A stretch of DNA of 64,000 nt from Brachionus manjavacas (Eukaryota; Rotifera; Eurotatoria; Ploima; Brachionidae). Below the pieces are notes generated by a model. It was not told the DNA's origin and did no database searches. It saw only the letters and a list, made by a program, of their open reading frames with translations. The position numbers and the translations under genes were made by a program. Location: positions 8,432,001 to 8,496,000 of the forward strand of contig JAHQIY010000002.1 in assembly GCA_019054805.1 (NCBI GenBank), in the 5' to 3' direction. Shown in pieces: positions 11,012 to 20,095 of this stretch (the first letter of the stretch is position 1; every line of letters starts with the position of its first letter).

Positions 11012-11699
11012 TATAACGAGTTGTTTAGGAAAGTTACTGGAACGAATAGTATATTTAAAATAAAACAATTTTTGGAACAAAATTCACCCCTTATCCAGAA
11101 GCAATCTGGACTTAGGAAACACCGGCGAAAATAAGATAATCTTTTCTTTTTAATTCAAAAAATAGTAGAATCATTTAATAAAAAAAAAAGAGTTTGTGGC
11201 CTGTTTTTTGATATTTCTAAAGACTTTGACAGGGTTTGGCATGAAGGTTTACTTTTTAAATTGATTAAAATGAATCCACCTCATTACTTGACTAACTGGA
11301 TTAGATACTTTTTAGACAGTAGGACATTTAAGGTTTAAATTACTAACAGTCGCGAATCGGCTGTTTGAGATGAGTGAGAGATATGTTGGGACAGGACTGA
11401 GTCATTCTATTCCATTGATTGTAAGACTGGTGGAGGAATACAAAGAAGGTTTCGAATCGAGATTTATAGAATACCCAATTCAATTGTGTAATTGCTACCT
11501 TATTATTTTCTCTTTTTTCCTGAAGCTTCAACTATGTAAGCATGTGCCACATGTAACAATCTATTCCAATATATGTCTTCTAAGCTTTCATTTTTATTTA
11601 GCTTATTTACCTTGTTTTGATTTATTTGATTTTATTTTATTAACTTTGATTTTTTATTTATTTTATTTTTATTTTTATAATCTTAATATTTAAAACCCA

Positions 11700-12669
11700 A
11701 ATGTGTGAAAAACAGTAGAATTTTCATGCATATACTTACGATAACTAACTTTAATATTTGAATATAGTGCTTTTAAAATTGTCTTAATCCATTTTTATAG
11801 ATTACATAATATATATATATATTTCTACAACTTAAAAATATATTTTAATTAAAAAATTAAGAAAAGAAAAAAAAATTCTTACTCATTGAAATTCATTCAT
11901 TCAAGTTTTTCTTACAAGAAATGTTGTTTGTTCAGTATGTCACAAAAAGTTAGAATCAAGTTGAAAAAAATAAAAATATTTTTTTTTTGCAATTAAAAAA
12001 ATAGTTAACTATGAATTTTTTTCAAATAATGGCTTTTTTAAAGTAAGACTACCTAAAAATCTGACAAAATTGAGAAAAAATGGGTAATAAAAAATAAAAA
12101 AATAACTGATCAACAAAGTTTGATTCTAACTTTTTGCGACATACTGCACAGAAATAGTCATTAAATCATTTAATTAACACTTATGAAAAAAAATTTTAAA
12201 ATGAATTTTTAGTAAGAATTTTTCAATATAATAAAAAGAATAAATCAATCAATTAAATAATCAATTCTAATTTATTTTTCATTTATTTTTATTATTCTGG
12301 CAGCGAAGCAACAGGTAAAACCTTGTTTATTCTAAAGGAGCTCTAGCTAGGTAAAACAAATAAATAAATAAAAAAAAACATACACTTTTTAATTGTTGTA
12401 AAAATTTCATTTTACAACAATTTTTAGCCATGAATCTATTTTAATTATTTTAAATTTTTGATTTAAGAAAAAAATAAAGTATTAAATGATGAATCTAAAT
12501 TATTCTAGAAAAGTTAAGAAATCGTAAGATATTTACTTTTTTTCCAAAATAAGATGTATTCAAAATTTAGATAAATTATGAGCTTTTTCTTTTTGTTTAA
12601 AAAACCCATTTTTTAGCCGTTTAGGAACGATTTTACTAAAATTTAATTAATTTTACATAAAAATACATT
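11700..12669. other. AT-rich intron sequence with a LINE 3' stub at 12326-12377
   Basis: Only the stub is recognisable: TATTCTAAAGGAGCTCTAGC followed by AAACAAATAAATAAATAAA. The segment at 12290-12330 before it is slightly less AT-rich. No gene seen. Confidence 0.6.
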
Positions 12670-13527
12670 CAGTGCCAGAGATCAACTTGTCACATCATAT
12701 CATCTGATATTTTCTGATATCAAATGATATTAGCTATCAGCTGAAATTATAAAAAAAAATTTAAGAAATTAATTTTAAAATTTAAATTAAAATGAATGAG
12801 GAAATTATTTTAATTAAAAAAATCTTCCGAGGATGAAAAAATCTTCAAAATTTCTCTGCAATACGGGGCGTGTGTTCAAGCCTCTTTCATCATAAAATTT
12901 GGGGGACCAGTTTCGACTCGGTAATAATTGGGGTGTAGATGAACACTCGATGCAGTAACCTTTGTGTCAGGTCCGAACGTTTGCTTAATTAAGGTATTGA
13001 CAATTAAACAATTAAATTAATAAATTACTATATATCAAACCAAAATTTACTCAAGTCTGTTAATGTCCTTTAATACACATTAATTCGATTATAGTTTTAA
13101 AAAAGAGAAAAAAAGCTAAATTATGTCTAAAATTTGTTTTGAAAATTATTTAACTTTAAATTTAAGGATTTAGATACTGAAAAACTAAGATGGTCCCTTT
13201 ATTAACTGAAGAACAGTGAATACAAACAAATTACATTAATTGTGAATAATTACAATTTTTTTTACTTAAAATAATATCAATATTAAATAAAAAAATTTTA
13301 TTCAAAATATTGTTTTAAATTCAATTTTTCAGTTTAGTTTTTTCAGTTTTTCTCCTAGGTTTTTTTAATTTAAATTTTAAAATTGGTTTCTTGAATTTTT
13401 TTTTACTAATATAAGCTGGTATCGTATGATATTATCTCATATCAGGTAAAATTAGAAAGGGACAAAAAAAATGATCTAAACAGATATTATAAGATGATAT
13501 AATGTGACAAGTTGATTTCCGGCACTG
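12670..13527. mobile_element. 858-bp non-autonomous DNA element with CAGTGCC terminal repeats
   Basis: The left end CAGTGCCAGAGATCAACTTG and the complement of the right end, CAGTGCCGGAAATCAACTTG, match at 18 of 20 positions and continue (TCACAT..ATATCATCT). Subterminal regions on both sides are rich in TGATATCA-type palindromes. I see no convincing target duplication. No transposase-like frame inside. A GC-richer patch sits in the middle at 12855-12985. Confidence 0.75.
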
Positions 13528-14141
13528 TATCATTACCCACTAAAATTTTGTAAAATAACGTAATTTTAGCAATTTCGGTCTTTTTGTAGAAGCAAAAAAA
13601 AAAATTGTTTTAAAATTTTTCATTTTAAAAAACATTTCTTTATTATTTTAGAGCTGATCTAAAAAAAACAATTAAATTACTTAAATATTTAATTTTTATT
13701 AAATATTTACTATTAAAGATAGCTAATATTGAGTAAATTATTGAAACTAAAATCAAGTGATTCAAAAAGTTTTGACTAAAGTAAAACAAAATGTTTAACA
13801 AAAGAGGTTTTTTGTGTTGTCCAAATGGTTGTTCAAAAAAAAACAATTTTCCCTAATTAATTATTTTTCCTTTTATTATACTAAATTAATGAATGAAATA
13901 AAAAAAACTTATGATTATGTTTGCTCTTTTTTTTAAAGCGTAAATTTTTTTTTGCTAGTTTTCTGACATAAAAAGATAGTAAATAATTTATTAATAATTT
14001 ATTTAATATCAACGAGGATTCCTACTCAATTTGTGGATCAAGACTGAAAATTTTTGTAACTATAACAAAAAATGCTGTTTTTTTTTATTTTAAAATTTTT
14101 CAAAAGCCCCTTTGAATAAAATTAAATTGAAAAAAAATTAC
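13528..14141. other. AT-rich intron remainder, nothing recognised
   Basis: Remainder of the AGBL5 intron up to the exon 1 donor. Poly-A/T runs and no motif that I can assign. Confidence 0.5.
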
Positions 14142-14716
14142 CAGTCTTCGGGCTTTAGGTTTTTACAATACTCAAACTGTTTGTCATACTCAAAAAGCAT
14201 TGCTTGGCAATCTTCGTAGGAATGTGGGTAGCAAAAAGCAAAATAAGTGACCGAGTCTTTTCGGTCTGAGAATCTGTGGATAAAAGACATAAAAAACTGA
14301 TTGTCTATTGTCTGCCAAGTTGGTTTAATGTATGTGCGGGACCATTTTTCGTGACCCGGCACTGTCTTGAACACAGGAAGCATGCCCATTTCGAATAGCC
14401 GGCCTTGTCTGTTCAAATTCATGAGATTAAACTTGATAAACTTTCCGTGACCACCACGCACCCCAAAATAAAACCATGTGCGATTCGGGTTCGGACCTGC
14501 CGCAGTTCCCTCGCAGTCCGCACGTGTCCACACATTGAATTCGATGTCAAATTTCTGCTGAATCGGCTGAACTGGACTTGCTTGTTCGCCACTCTCGACT
14601 TGATTCGAATTCTGGTTTGCTGGCTGGCTTTGACTGCTTGATTTTGGCACTTTTTCATATCGAGCCATGTTGCCCGAATCAAAGTCTGCAAACAGAACGA
14701 TCTGGGAATCGTCCAT
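14142..14716 (-). CDS. AGBL5: Cytosolic carboxypeptidase 5, exon 1 (N-terminal domain)
   Basis: This exon encodes the 191-residue N-terminal beta-sandwich domain of CCP5. Recognisable blocks are DFDSGNMARYEKV, FDIEFNVWTRADCEGT, NRTWFYFGVRGGHGKFIKFNLMN (split here only by reading), MLPVFKTVP, FFMSFIHRF and VTYFAFCYPHSYEDCQ; each has a direct counterpart in vertebrate AGBL5. The start ATG at 14714-14716 has a good context (CCACAATGG). The open frame seems to stop at TGG-TAA, but that TAA overlaps the splice donor: the exon ends at 14142 in '...GACTG' and the intron begins GTAATT. The join to exon 2 at 7617 restores TGT then AATGACGAG, reading C-N-D-E-T-I-Y-Y-H-R-E. A Gln/Asn/Ser-rich insert at residues 28-52 replaces a similarly variable loop in other species. 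Confidence 0.92.
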
Positions 14717-14759
14717 TGTGGTCGAGCTAGAAATTTTCTATTTGCTTGGCTCAACAAAA

Positions 14760-16554
14760 AAAAAGAAAAAAGTCTAAAACATGAAAATTAATTTTATTTT
14801 TTTTTTTTCAAATTCTCTAGTATATGCACTTAGTTACCAATAGCTGTTTACGTTTTGTTATTCCAGATAGTGAAGTTTAAAGTTTCCCTGGATTTTAAAT
14901 TGTCACTATTATTTAATACTTAATACTTTGTCAAGATCGCTTGGTTTTTCTGAAAAATTTTCCAATGTGTTTGAAGCTACTTATGCTTTACCTGAGACTC
15001 TAAGCCAATTTAGACCACTTATTGCTTAACAACCGATTAAGACCAAAATTTTTGTATCATAATTACATATGGTCACCAGAGGGATTGGAGGCAGCTAGGC
15101 TAAGGCTAAAAAATACCCTTAATTTATTTAAATTGAAAAAACGCGCCAAGCATCAGAATAAATAAATAATTAACACTTTTTTGTTTGAAAAACGCTCAAA
15201 ATTTAAATCAACAAAGGTATGTGTTTATTTTGAGGAATAAAAATTAATTTTTTTTTCGCTTTTTATTCGGTTTGCCTCTAAAAAGTCCCCGAACTGTGTT
15301 TTTTGTTAATTAATTATGTGAGGACTCTTGAGATTTTGATGATGTAAACAATTAGTTCAAAAAATATGGTCTTAGCTTGCTATTGTCATTGAGAATTTCA
15401 TTTTAAATCTCTAGCTATCGACACTTGAAGAAAACTCGAGGTAATTCAAGGAAAATTCTTGATGAAATAAAAGCTCAAATTGAATATTAACGCCTAGTTT
15501 AATTAAAAAGTTTCCAAATAAAATTTTAATTTTAAATTTTTTTATGAATATTTTAAATTATTATTTAAAATTTAAGATTAATAATTTGAAATTTTTTTTT
15601 AAAAACGAAATTTTTTGTTTGACTTTCTAGTGAAGACAAAGTTTCCGGACTAAGCTTGAATCGTCATAAATTCCTCATTTTAACTGTTTAACCAACTTTG
15701 GAATATAAATTGTACATAAAAAAGGAAAGAAAAATTTAATAGACAATTAAATACAGTATTGACTTTACATGATGTTTTTGGTAATTTTTACGGAAAATAC
15801 AAAAGAAAATTCCAAAATTCTAATAAAATTTTCTTGACAAAATATCATTTTGTCAAGAAAATTTTATTAATATAAATAAATTAATTTAATTAATAAAAAT
15901 AATTAATAATTTATTTATATTAATATAATTAAATAAATTTTATTAATATAAATAAATTGGGCTCGAAAAAAATTTTTTACACCCCGGGTTCCACAAATAG
16001 CAAACCCTTTAAAAAGTTGTTGTTCTTTAAGAATCAAAATCTCAAAGATAAAACTTAAATATACCAGAAAAGTATATATATTCTGAAAGAGCATAAAATT
16101 CTCTACATGCTAATGTAATTTAGGAGAAAAAAAAGGGTGTGGCGGTTTTTGTTGGCTAAAAAAGGAAAAAAATGTGTTTTTTCTGGTTTAAATCGTATCT
16201 CCTCCGAAGGATCAATTATGAGCCCATTTATTTTTTTTTAAATCTAGACAAAATTCTAAACAAATCTATGGTTTTACTTTACATTATTGCTTCATTTTTC
16301 TTAAAAAATCTCTTCAAATCATGTGATTTTTAACAAATTTGTCAAATTTGAATTCTTTTATTAGAATTTTTAGATTAAACTTAAGAATTCTATATTTTTA
16401 GGTGCTCAACTACTGTTTTTTTTTTTTATTCCTGAAAAATATGCTTTTAGGACTTGACCGTATGTCGCACCATTATTGTAAAATTTTTGTCAATGTAATA
16501 TGAAAGAAAATTTAAAAAAGATTTTAAAATGGAAAGGTTTTAGCTTCTTATTTT
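14760..16554. other. Upstream region of AGBL5, AT-rich, no gene seen
   Basis: The AGBL5 promoter should lie at the left end of this stretch (minus strand, above 14717), but no core motif stands out. It includes a 23-bp-arm hairpin at 15821-15869. The rest is AT-rich with no open frames of note. Confidence 0.5.
15821..15869. repeat. Perfect 23-bp inverted repeat with a 3-base loop
   Basis: The arm TAATAAAATTTTCTTGACAA(AAT) is followed by ATC and then its exact complement. It lies just left of an AT-only stretch rich in TATAAATAAATTA. It could be the collapsed centre of a foldback element or a simple cruciform-prone palindrome. Confidence 0.85.
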
Positions 16555-16775
16555 TGCAACGAGGGCATATTACGTGGTCGGCTAATGCTCGCAACTCGAC
16601 CAAGTCTTTTTTTAATGCTTATTTTGGAAACTCTGTAAGTTAACTTTCTCGATATGCAATTCCTATGATGTGCTTAAACATGAAATGTTTAAACCACGAT
16701 GGACCATCAAACCAACCATTCACCGGAGAACTTATCCATGTAGCCTCAAAATAAGAAGGCAATTATTAAATAATA
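16555..16775 (-). mobile_element. MULE transposase C-terminal fragment
   Basis: The minus-strand translation gives PSWFKHFMFKHIIGIAYRE and then, in another frame, KKRLGRVASISRPRNMPSLQK. This is the SWIM-finger and basic 'K(R)xGRP' tail of MULE transposases, matching 23376-23624 and 3075-3160. Interrupted frames show it is a relic. Confidence 0.6.
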
Positions 16776-16939
16776 ATTTGTCTTTTTTTTTTATTGGAAA
16801 ATATATTTTTTAATGACAAAATCCTTATTAACAGCTTTAATCTACAATAAATTAATTTAATTGACAAAAATTAAATTTAATTCAAAATTAGTTAACGTAA
16901 TTATCCGAATTTAGTGACATGTCACTATAAAATCGTTTA

Positions 16940-17935
16940 CATATTATCTTAGATGATCTAGTTACATTCTTCATTTATAACAAAAAGAAGAACCTAGAAA
17001 ATAATATAAATAAATACACCAACCAACTAGAACAATGGCTTATTAAATGGAAAATGAAGATATCAGTAGAAAAGTCGTGTTCAGTAGTCTTCTCTAGGTA
17101 CAAAAAAGAGAGTGATAATCTAAACTTGAAAATTTATGGACACAGAATACTGAGCCAAAAAGAAATCAAGTTTCTTGGAATTAAATTTGATTCTAAGTTG
17201 AATATTAATATTCTGGTAGACGAAATTAAAGAACACTGCAATAAAAGGTTAAATATTATTAAGATATTGTCAAACAAAAAATGGGGTCTCAATCATTTTA
17301 TTTGTATTTATTTATTTGTATATCTGTACCGAGCTAGAGCTCCTTCAGATCAAAGCACACTAGGAAATTTATATAAATCTTTAGTCGGATCTATTTAAGA
17401 CTATTCTTTTCCTTGCTTGAATTCATTTTCAGAAAATAATATCAAAAAACTACAAGCAATTCAGAATACAGCAGTAAGATATATCCTTAAGTTAAAATAT
17501 GATACTCCCTCCAACATCATGCATCATGAAGCTTTAAATAAACTTAAATTACTAACAGTCTCAAATCGGCTTTTTGAGTTGAGCGAGAGATATGTTGGGA
17601 CAGGACTGAGTCATTCTATTCCATTGATTGTAAGACTGGTGGAGGAATTTCGAAAAGCAGGCTTCGAATCAAGATATATTGAATACCCAATTCAATTGTG
17701 TAATTGCTACCTTATTATTTCCTCCTTTTTTCCTGAAACCTGAACTTTTTAAACATTTGTCACATGTAACAATCTATGTCTTCTAAACTTTCATTTATTT
17801 TTAGCTTATTTACTTTATTTTGATTTTTTTTATCTCATTTTATTTACTTTAATTTTATTTTTGATTTTGATTTTGATTTTTTTTAATTTATTCTGAAGGA
17901 GCCCTAGCTCGGTACAGAAAACAAATAAAATAAAC
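16940..17935 (+). mobile_element. 5'-truncated LINE, jockey-type (copy 2)
   Basis: The element begins inside the RT palm at DDLVTFFIYNKKKNLENNIN. Two frames follow (17054-17398 and 17417-17743), encoding EKSCSVVFSRYKKESDNLNL, KEIKFLGIKFDSKLN, the thumb, and the C-terminus ending CNCYLIISSFFPET. A single-base shift separates them near 17395. The 3' UTR ends with the family stem-loop (GAGCCCTAGCTCGG, near 17898) and a short AAAT tail. A 53-bp antisense scrap of the same family interrupts it at 17296-17348. Confidence 0.87.
17296..17348 (-). mobile_element. Tiny antisense LINE 3'-end insertion inside LINE copy 2
   Basis: Compared with sister copies, 57 extra bases interrupt the sequence between 'WGLN' and 'Q(N/S)TLGN'. 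They are the complement of the family's last ~50 bases (ATCTGTACCGAGCTAGAGCT) plus a 4-bp duplication ATCA (17292-17295 and 17349-17352). The insert is a multiple of three and keeps the frame open, adding 19 residues. Confidence 0.88.
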
Positions 17936-18109
17936 ATGTTATAACATAGTGTCACTAAAATAGAGTACTCTATTTTTATGTTATAACACTGTCACTCAAT
18001 TCGGATGATTAAGTTATTTTAAGTTACAAATTTTTAATATATAAAAAAAAGAAAAAGCAAAGAACAATTTGAATAATAATTATTGAAATTAAAAATTAAT
18101 ATTTTAAAG

Positions 18110-18300
18110 GAGATACTATTGCATTAATTTTGTTTTATCTGGTTTTACTTTTAATTTTACTTTTAACTCTTATAAACTTTTTTCATATTTTATTTCTATT
18201 TTTTGATTTTATTTTACTTAATTTTTTTATTTTTAATTTTTATTCTGAAGGAGCTTAAGCTCGGTGCAGTTAACAAATAAAAAAATAAAAATAAATAATA
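18110..18300 (+). mobile_element. LINE 3'-UTR stub, jockey-type family
   Basis: A T-rich 3' UTR ends in TTATTCTGAAGGAGCTTAAG, then CTCGGTGCAGTTAACAAATA and an A/T tail. Only about 190 bases of the 3' end were copied. The variant end GTTAACAAATA is shared with the copy at 24493-26236. Confidence 0.75.
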
Positions 18301-18970
18301 TAGTTGACGAGCAGATATTGACGAAAATATAATTGACAAAAAAACTAATTGACATTTCTCTAAATTAATTGATAGTTTCTCTCCCTGCCGTTCCAAAAGT
18401 TAATTTTTTCTCCATTTTTACAAATCAATCAAACAATTTTCCTGTTTTTCCATTTATGTTGAGTAATTATTCTAGGAAAATTATATTTAACGGAAGATCA
18501 AGAAAATTTCCGCCTAATTCTCAACTACTGTCAAAGCATTTATTCCAGTCATTTGTTATTGTTTAACATGATCGTGGGATTTTTTTCCATTCAATGAATG
18601 TGAAGACTTTTTTGCTAAAATTGCAAGAAAATTTCTGTTTCGCCTATTAATGGTCCATTTTCAAATGAGCATCTTTTAAATAAAAAATTAAAAATTTTTT
18701 ATTAAACTTTTATTTTTTATCTTATATTTTTAATTAAATTGAGTCAAATAAATAGCATCGGGAATGCATCAGTCAGAATCAACGACAAAATAATTCTTCC
18801 TTTATTATCGATGCGGAAAAATGATATTTTGGCCTCCCAGGTGGTTATTATGAAAGCCAAGCAAGTTTTGGACTTTTTTTTTTAATTTTTTAAAGTCCGG
18901 ACTTGGACTTTTTTTTGGAACTTTTGAACAACTCTGATATTCTCTTTAGTATTGAGCCTAAAAACTGCTA
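18301..18970. other. Spacer with a hAT-type repeat fragment
   Basis: No gene. At about 18890-18940 lies the right half of a hAT-type MITE (AAAGTCCGGACTTGGACTTT and TTTTGAACAACTCTG). Its left half is not clear. Confidence 0.45.
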
Positions 18971-18972
18971 TA

Positions 18973-19849
18973 AAGTCGAGTCCTGTTATAACGATGCTGA
19001 TTAATACGATATTCGCTTTATATATAACGATATTTTTTTTTCATAATTTACATTCCCCAATACAATAACATGCTAAATTTTTTTGTTAATACGATGTTTC
19101 ATTAATACGATAGGTTTATTCAGAAAAATACAAACAAATCAGTGCTAATTCATCGTTTTTAATACGATATTGATCTTTTAAACAAAAAACTTGAAATTTC
19201 GAATGATTTTAATAAAAATAATCTCACTGTCACAGAACTTGTGAAAAAATTTAATAGACCTCAGAGTCCTGTTTCTTCTATTCCTAAGGCAGAGAACCAG
19301 GAAAAGATAAAAAGCTTATATGAAAATAACTTAATCAATCCTAGCTCTAAAAGAATGACAGGTTCTAATTATGTTAAAATTGAAGAGACCCTTGTTCACT
19401 GGTTCAAATAAGTTGTGTCATATAAAAATACTACTCTAAACGGTTCATTGATTCAAGCCCAGGCTATTAAATATGCAACTATGTTAAATCAAACTGATTT
19501 TAAAGCTAGCAATGGATGGTTACACGGATTATAAAAAAGGCATAATATTACCTTTAAAACTATTGCATAGATAAACTACGATTGTATTTTGCCCAAAAGA
19601 ACGAAGGGTGTTCTTTATTTATTAATCAGTTGTCTAAAATGGACCAATTTTGTAGCGTCGATCAGTCTTTTCAAAGTAAAATTGATAAATATTTTTCTTT
19701 TTAATCTAATTTTTTATTTTTTAATAAACAATAATTCCTTAAAAAAAATTAATTTCAATTTTTTTCTTCCGATCCTTTAACATGCAAATTTGATTAATAC
19801 GATGTCCATTTTTTCCGCCTAAACACATCGTATTATCCAGACTCGACTG
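18973..19849 (+). mobile_element. pogo/Tigger-type DNA transposon, decayed, N-terminal transposase remnant
   Basis: The ends are inverted: AGTCGAGTCCTGTTATAACG on the left, and the complement of the right end reads CAGTCGAGTCTGGATAATAC. TA flanks the left side at 18971-18972; the right side shows CA, probably a mutated TA. Inside, about 19175-19560, frames read NNLTVTELVKKFNRPQSPVS, NPSSKRMTGSNYVKIEETLV, HWFK and DFKASNGWL..KRHNITFKT. These are the two CENP-B-type helix-turn-helix domains of Tigger transposases. Stops interrupt the frame and the DDE domain is missing. It is a different family from the element at 10275. Confidence 0.85.
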
Positions 19850-20032
19850 CATTCTTTGAAGGAATTCTTCAAAGATAAGTTTTTTACTTTCAAAAGGTTT
19901 AGAAAGACCTTTGTTCATGCTGGAATTTTTTTTTTATAATAAGATAATATGTTAACTTATTTCTTAGAAAAAAAAAATTGAGTCATTAAAAATATATTTT
20001 TGTTGAAATAAATAAATTGTTGCATAGCAAGA
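19850..20032 (+). promoter_or_regulatory. Putative promoter/5' UTR region serving PIGV and SPRTN
   Basis: This is the only sequence between the pogo relic and the PIGV start. Any PIGV promoter, and possibly the SPRTN promoter, must lie here unless transcription starts within or beyond the transposon. I see no clear TATA box. The assignment is by position only. Confidence 0.3.
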
Positions 20033-20095
20033 ATGAATTTGTATAGCTTGGTGCTGCTCAGTGCATCCTCACGTCTTTCCATATTCATAATACAG
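20033..20095 (+). CDS. PIGV: PIGV exon 1
   Basis: Twenty-one codons from ATG to CAG, followed by donor GTATTG. The sequence SASSRLSIFIIQ aligns with the first transmembrane segment of human PIGV just before the DHHAEAF motif, which here opens exon 2. The upstream in-frame stop is at 20009-20011. If the intron is not removed the frame ends after two more codons. Confidence 0.75.

Larger units (their letters stand above)
9500..11690 (+). mobile_element. LINE copy (jockey-type) interrupted by a MITE and a pogo element, and internally deleted
   Basis: LINE sequence appears in pieces. The part before 9851 translates to linker sequence between endonuclease and RT (PFWKITNKFRT..., KDVEITNSNSELIYL). 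RT block 1 resumes after the MITE at 10196 ('SWKTSNIT..QKKISSLQDRLNHRPI'). It resumes again after the pogo element at 11014 (LLIQKQSGLRKHR..., VCGLFFDISKDFDRVWHEGLLFKLIKMNPPHYLTNW). Near 11335 the sequence jumps from 'TFKV' to 'LLTVANRLFEMSERYVGTGLSHSIPLIVRLVEEYKEGF', a loss of roughly 850 bases compared with the copy at 24493. The order of events is LINE first, then the two DNA elements. Confidence 0.8.
7618..14141 (-). other. AGBL5 intron (6.5 kb) filled with transposons
   Basis: The intron runs from donor GTAATT (first base at 14141 on the minus strand) to acceptor TTTTAAG at 7618. It interrupts the codon in phase 2 (GACTG / T). It contains a 330-bp MITE (8082-8411), a CR1-like LINE (8650-9352), a LINE with two DNA elements nested in it (9500-11690), a LINE 3' stub (12326) and an 858-bp inverted-repeat element (12670-13527). 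The LINE pieces here are all on the plus strand, antisense to the gene. The rest is AT-rich and unassigned. Confidence 0.85.
16897..18015. repeat. ATCCGAATT-type MITE split by a LINE insertion
   Basis: The left end at about 16897-16940 (GTAATTATCCGAATTTAGTG) and the inverted right end at about 17950-18012 (CACTCAATTCGGATGATTAA) belong to the family seen at 3959-4100. The LINE of 16940-17935 lies between them, so the LINE arrived second. Confidence 0.55.
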
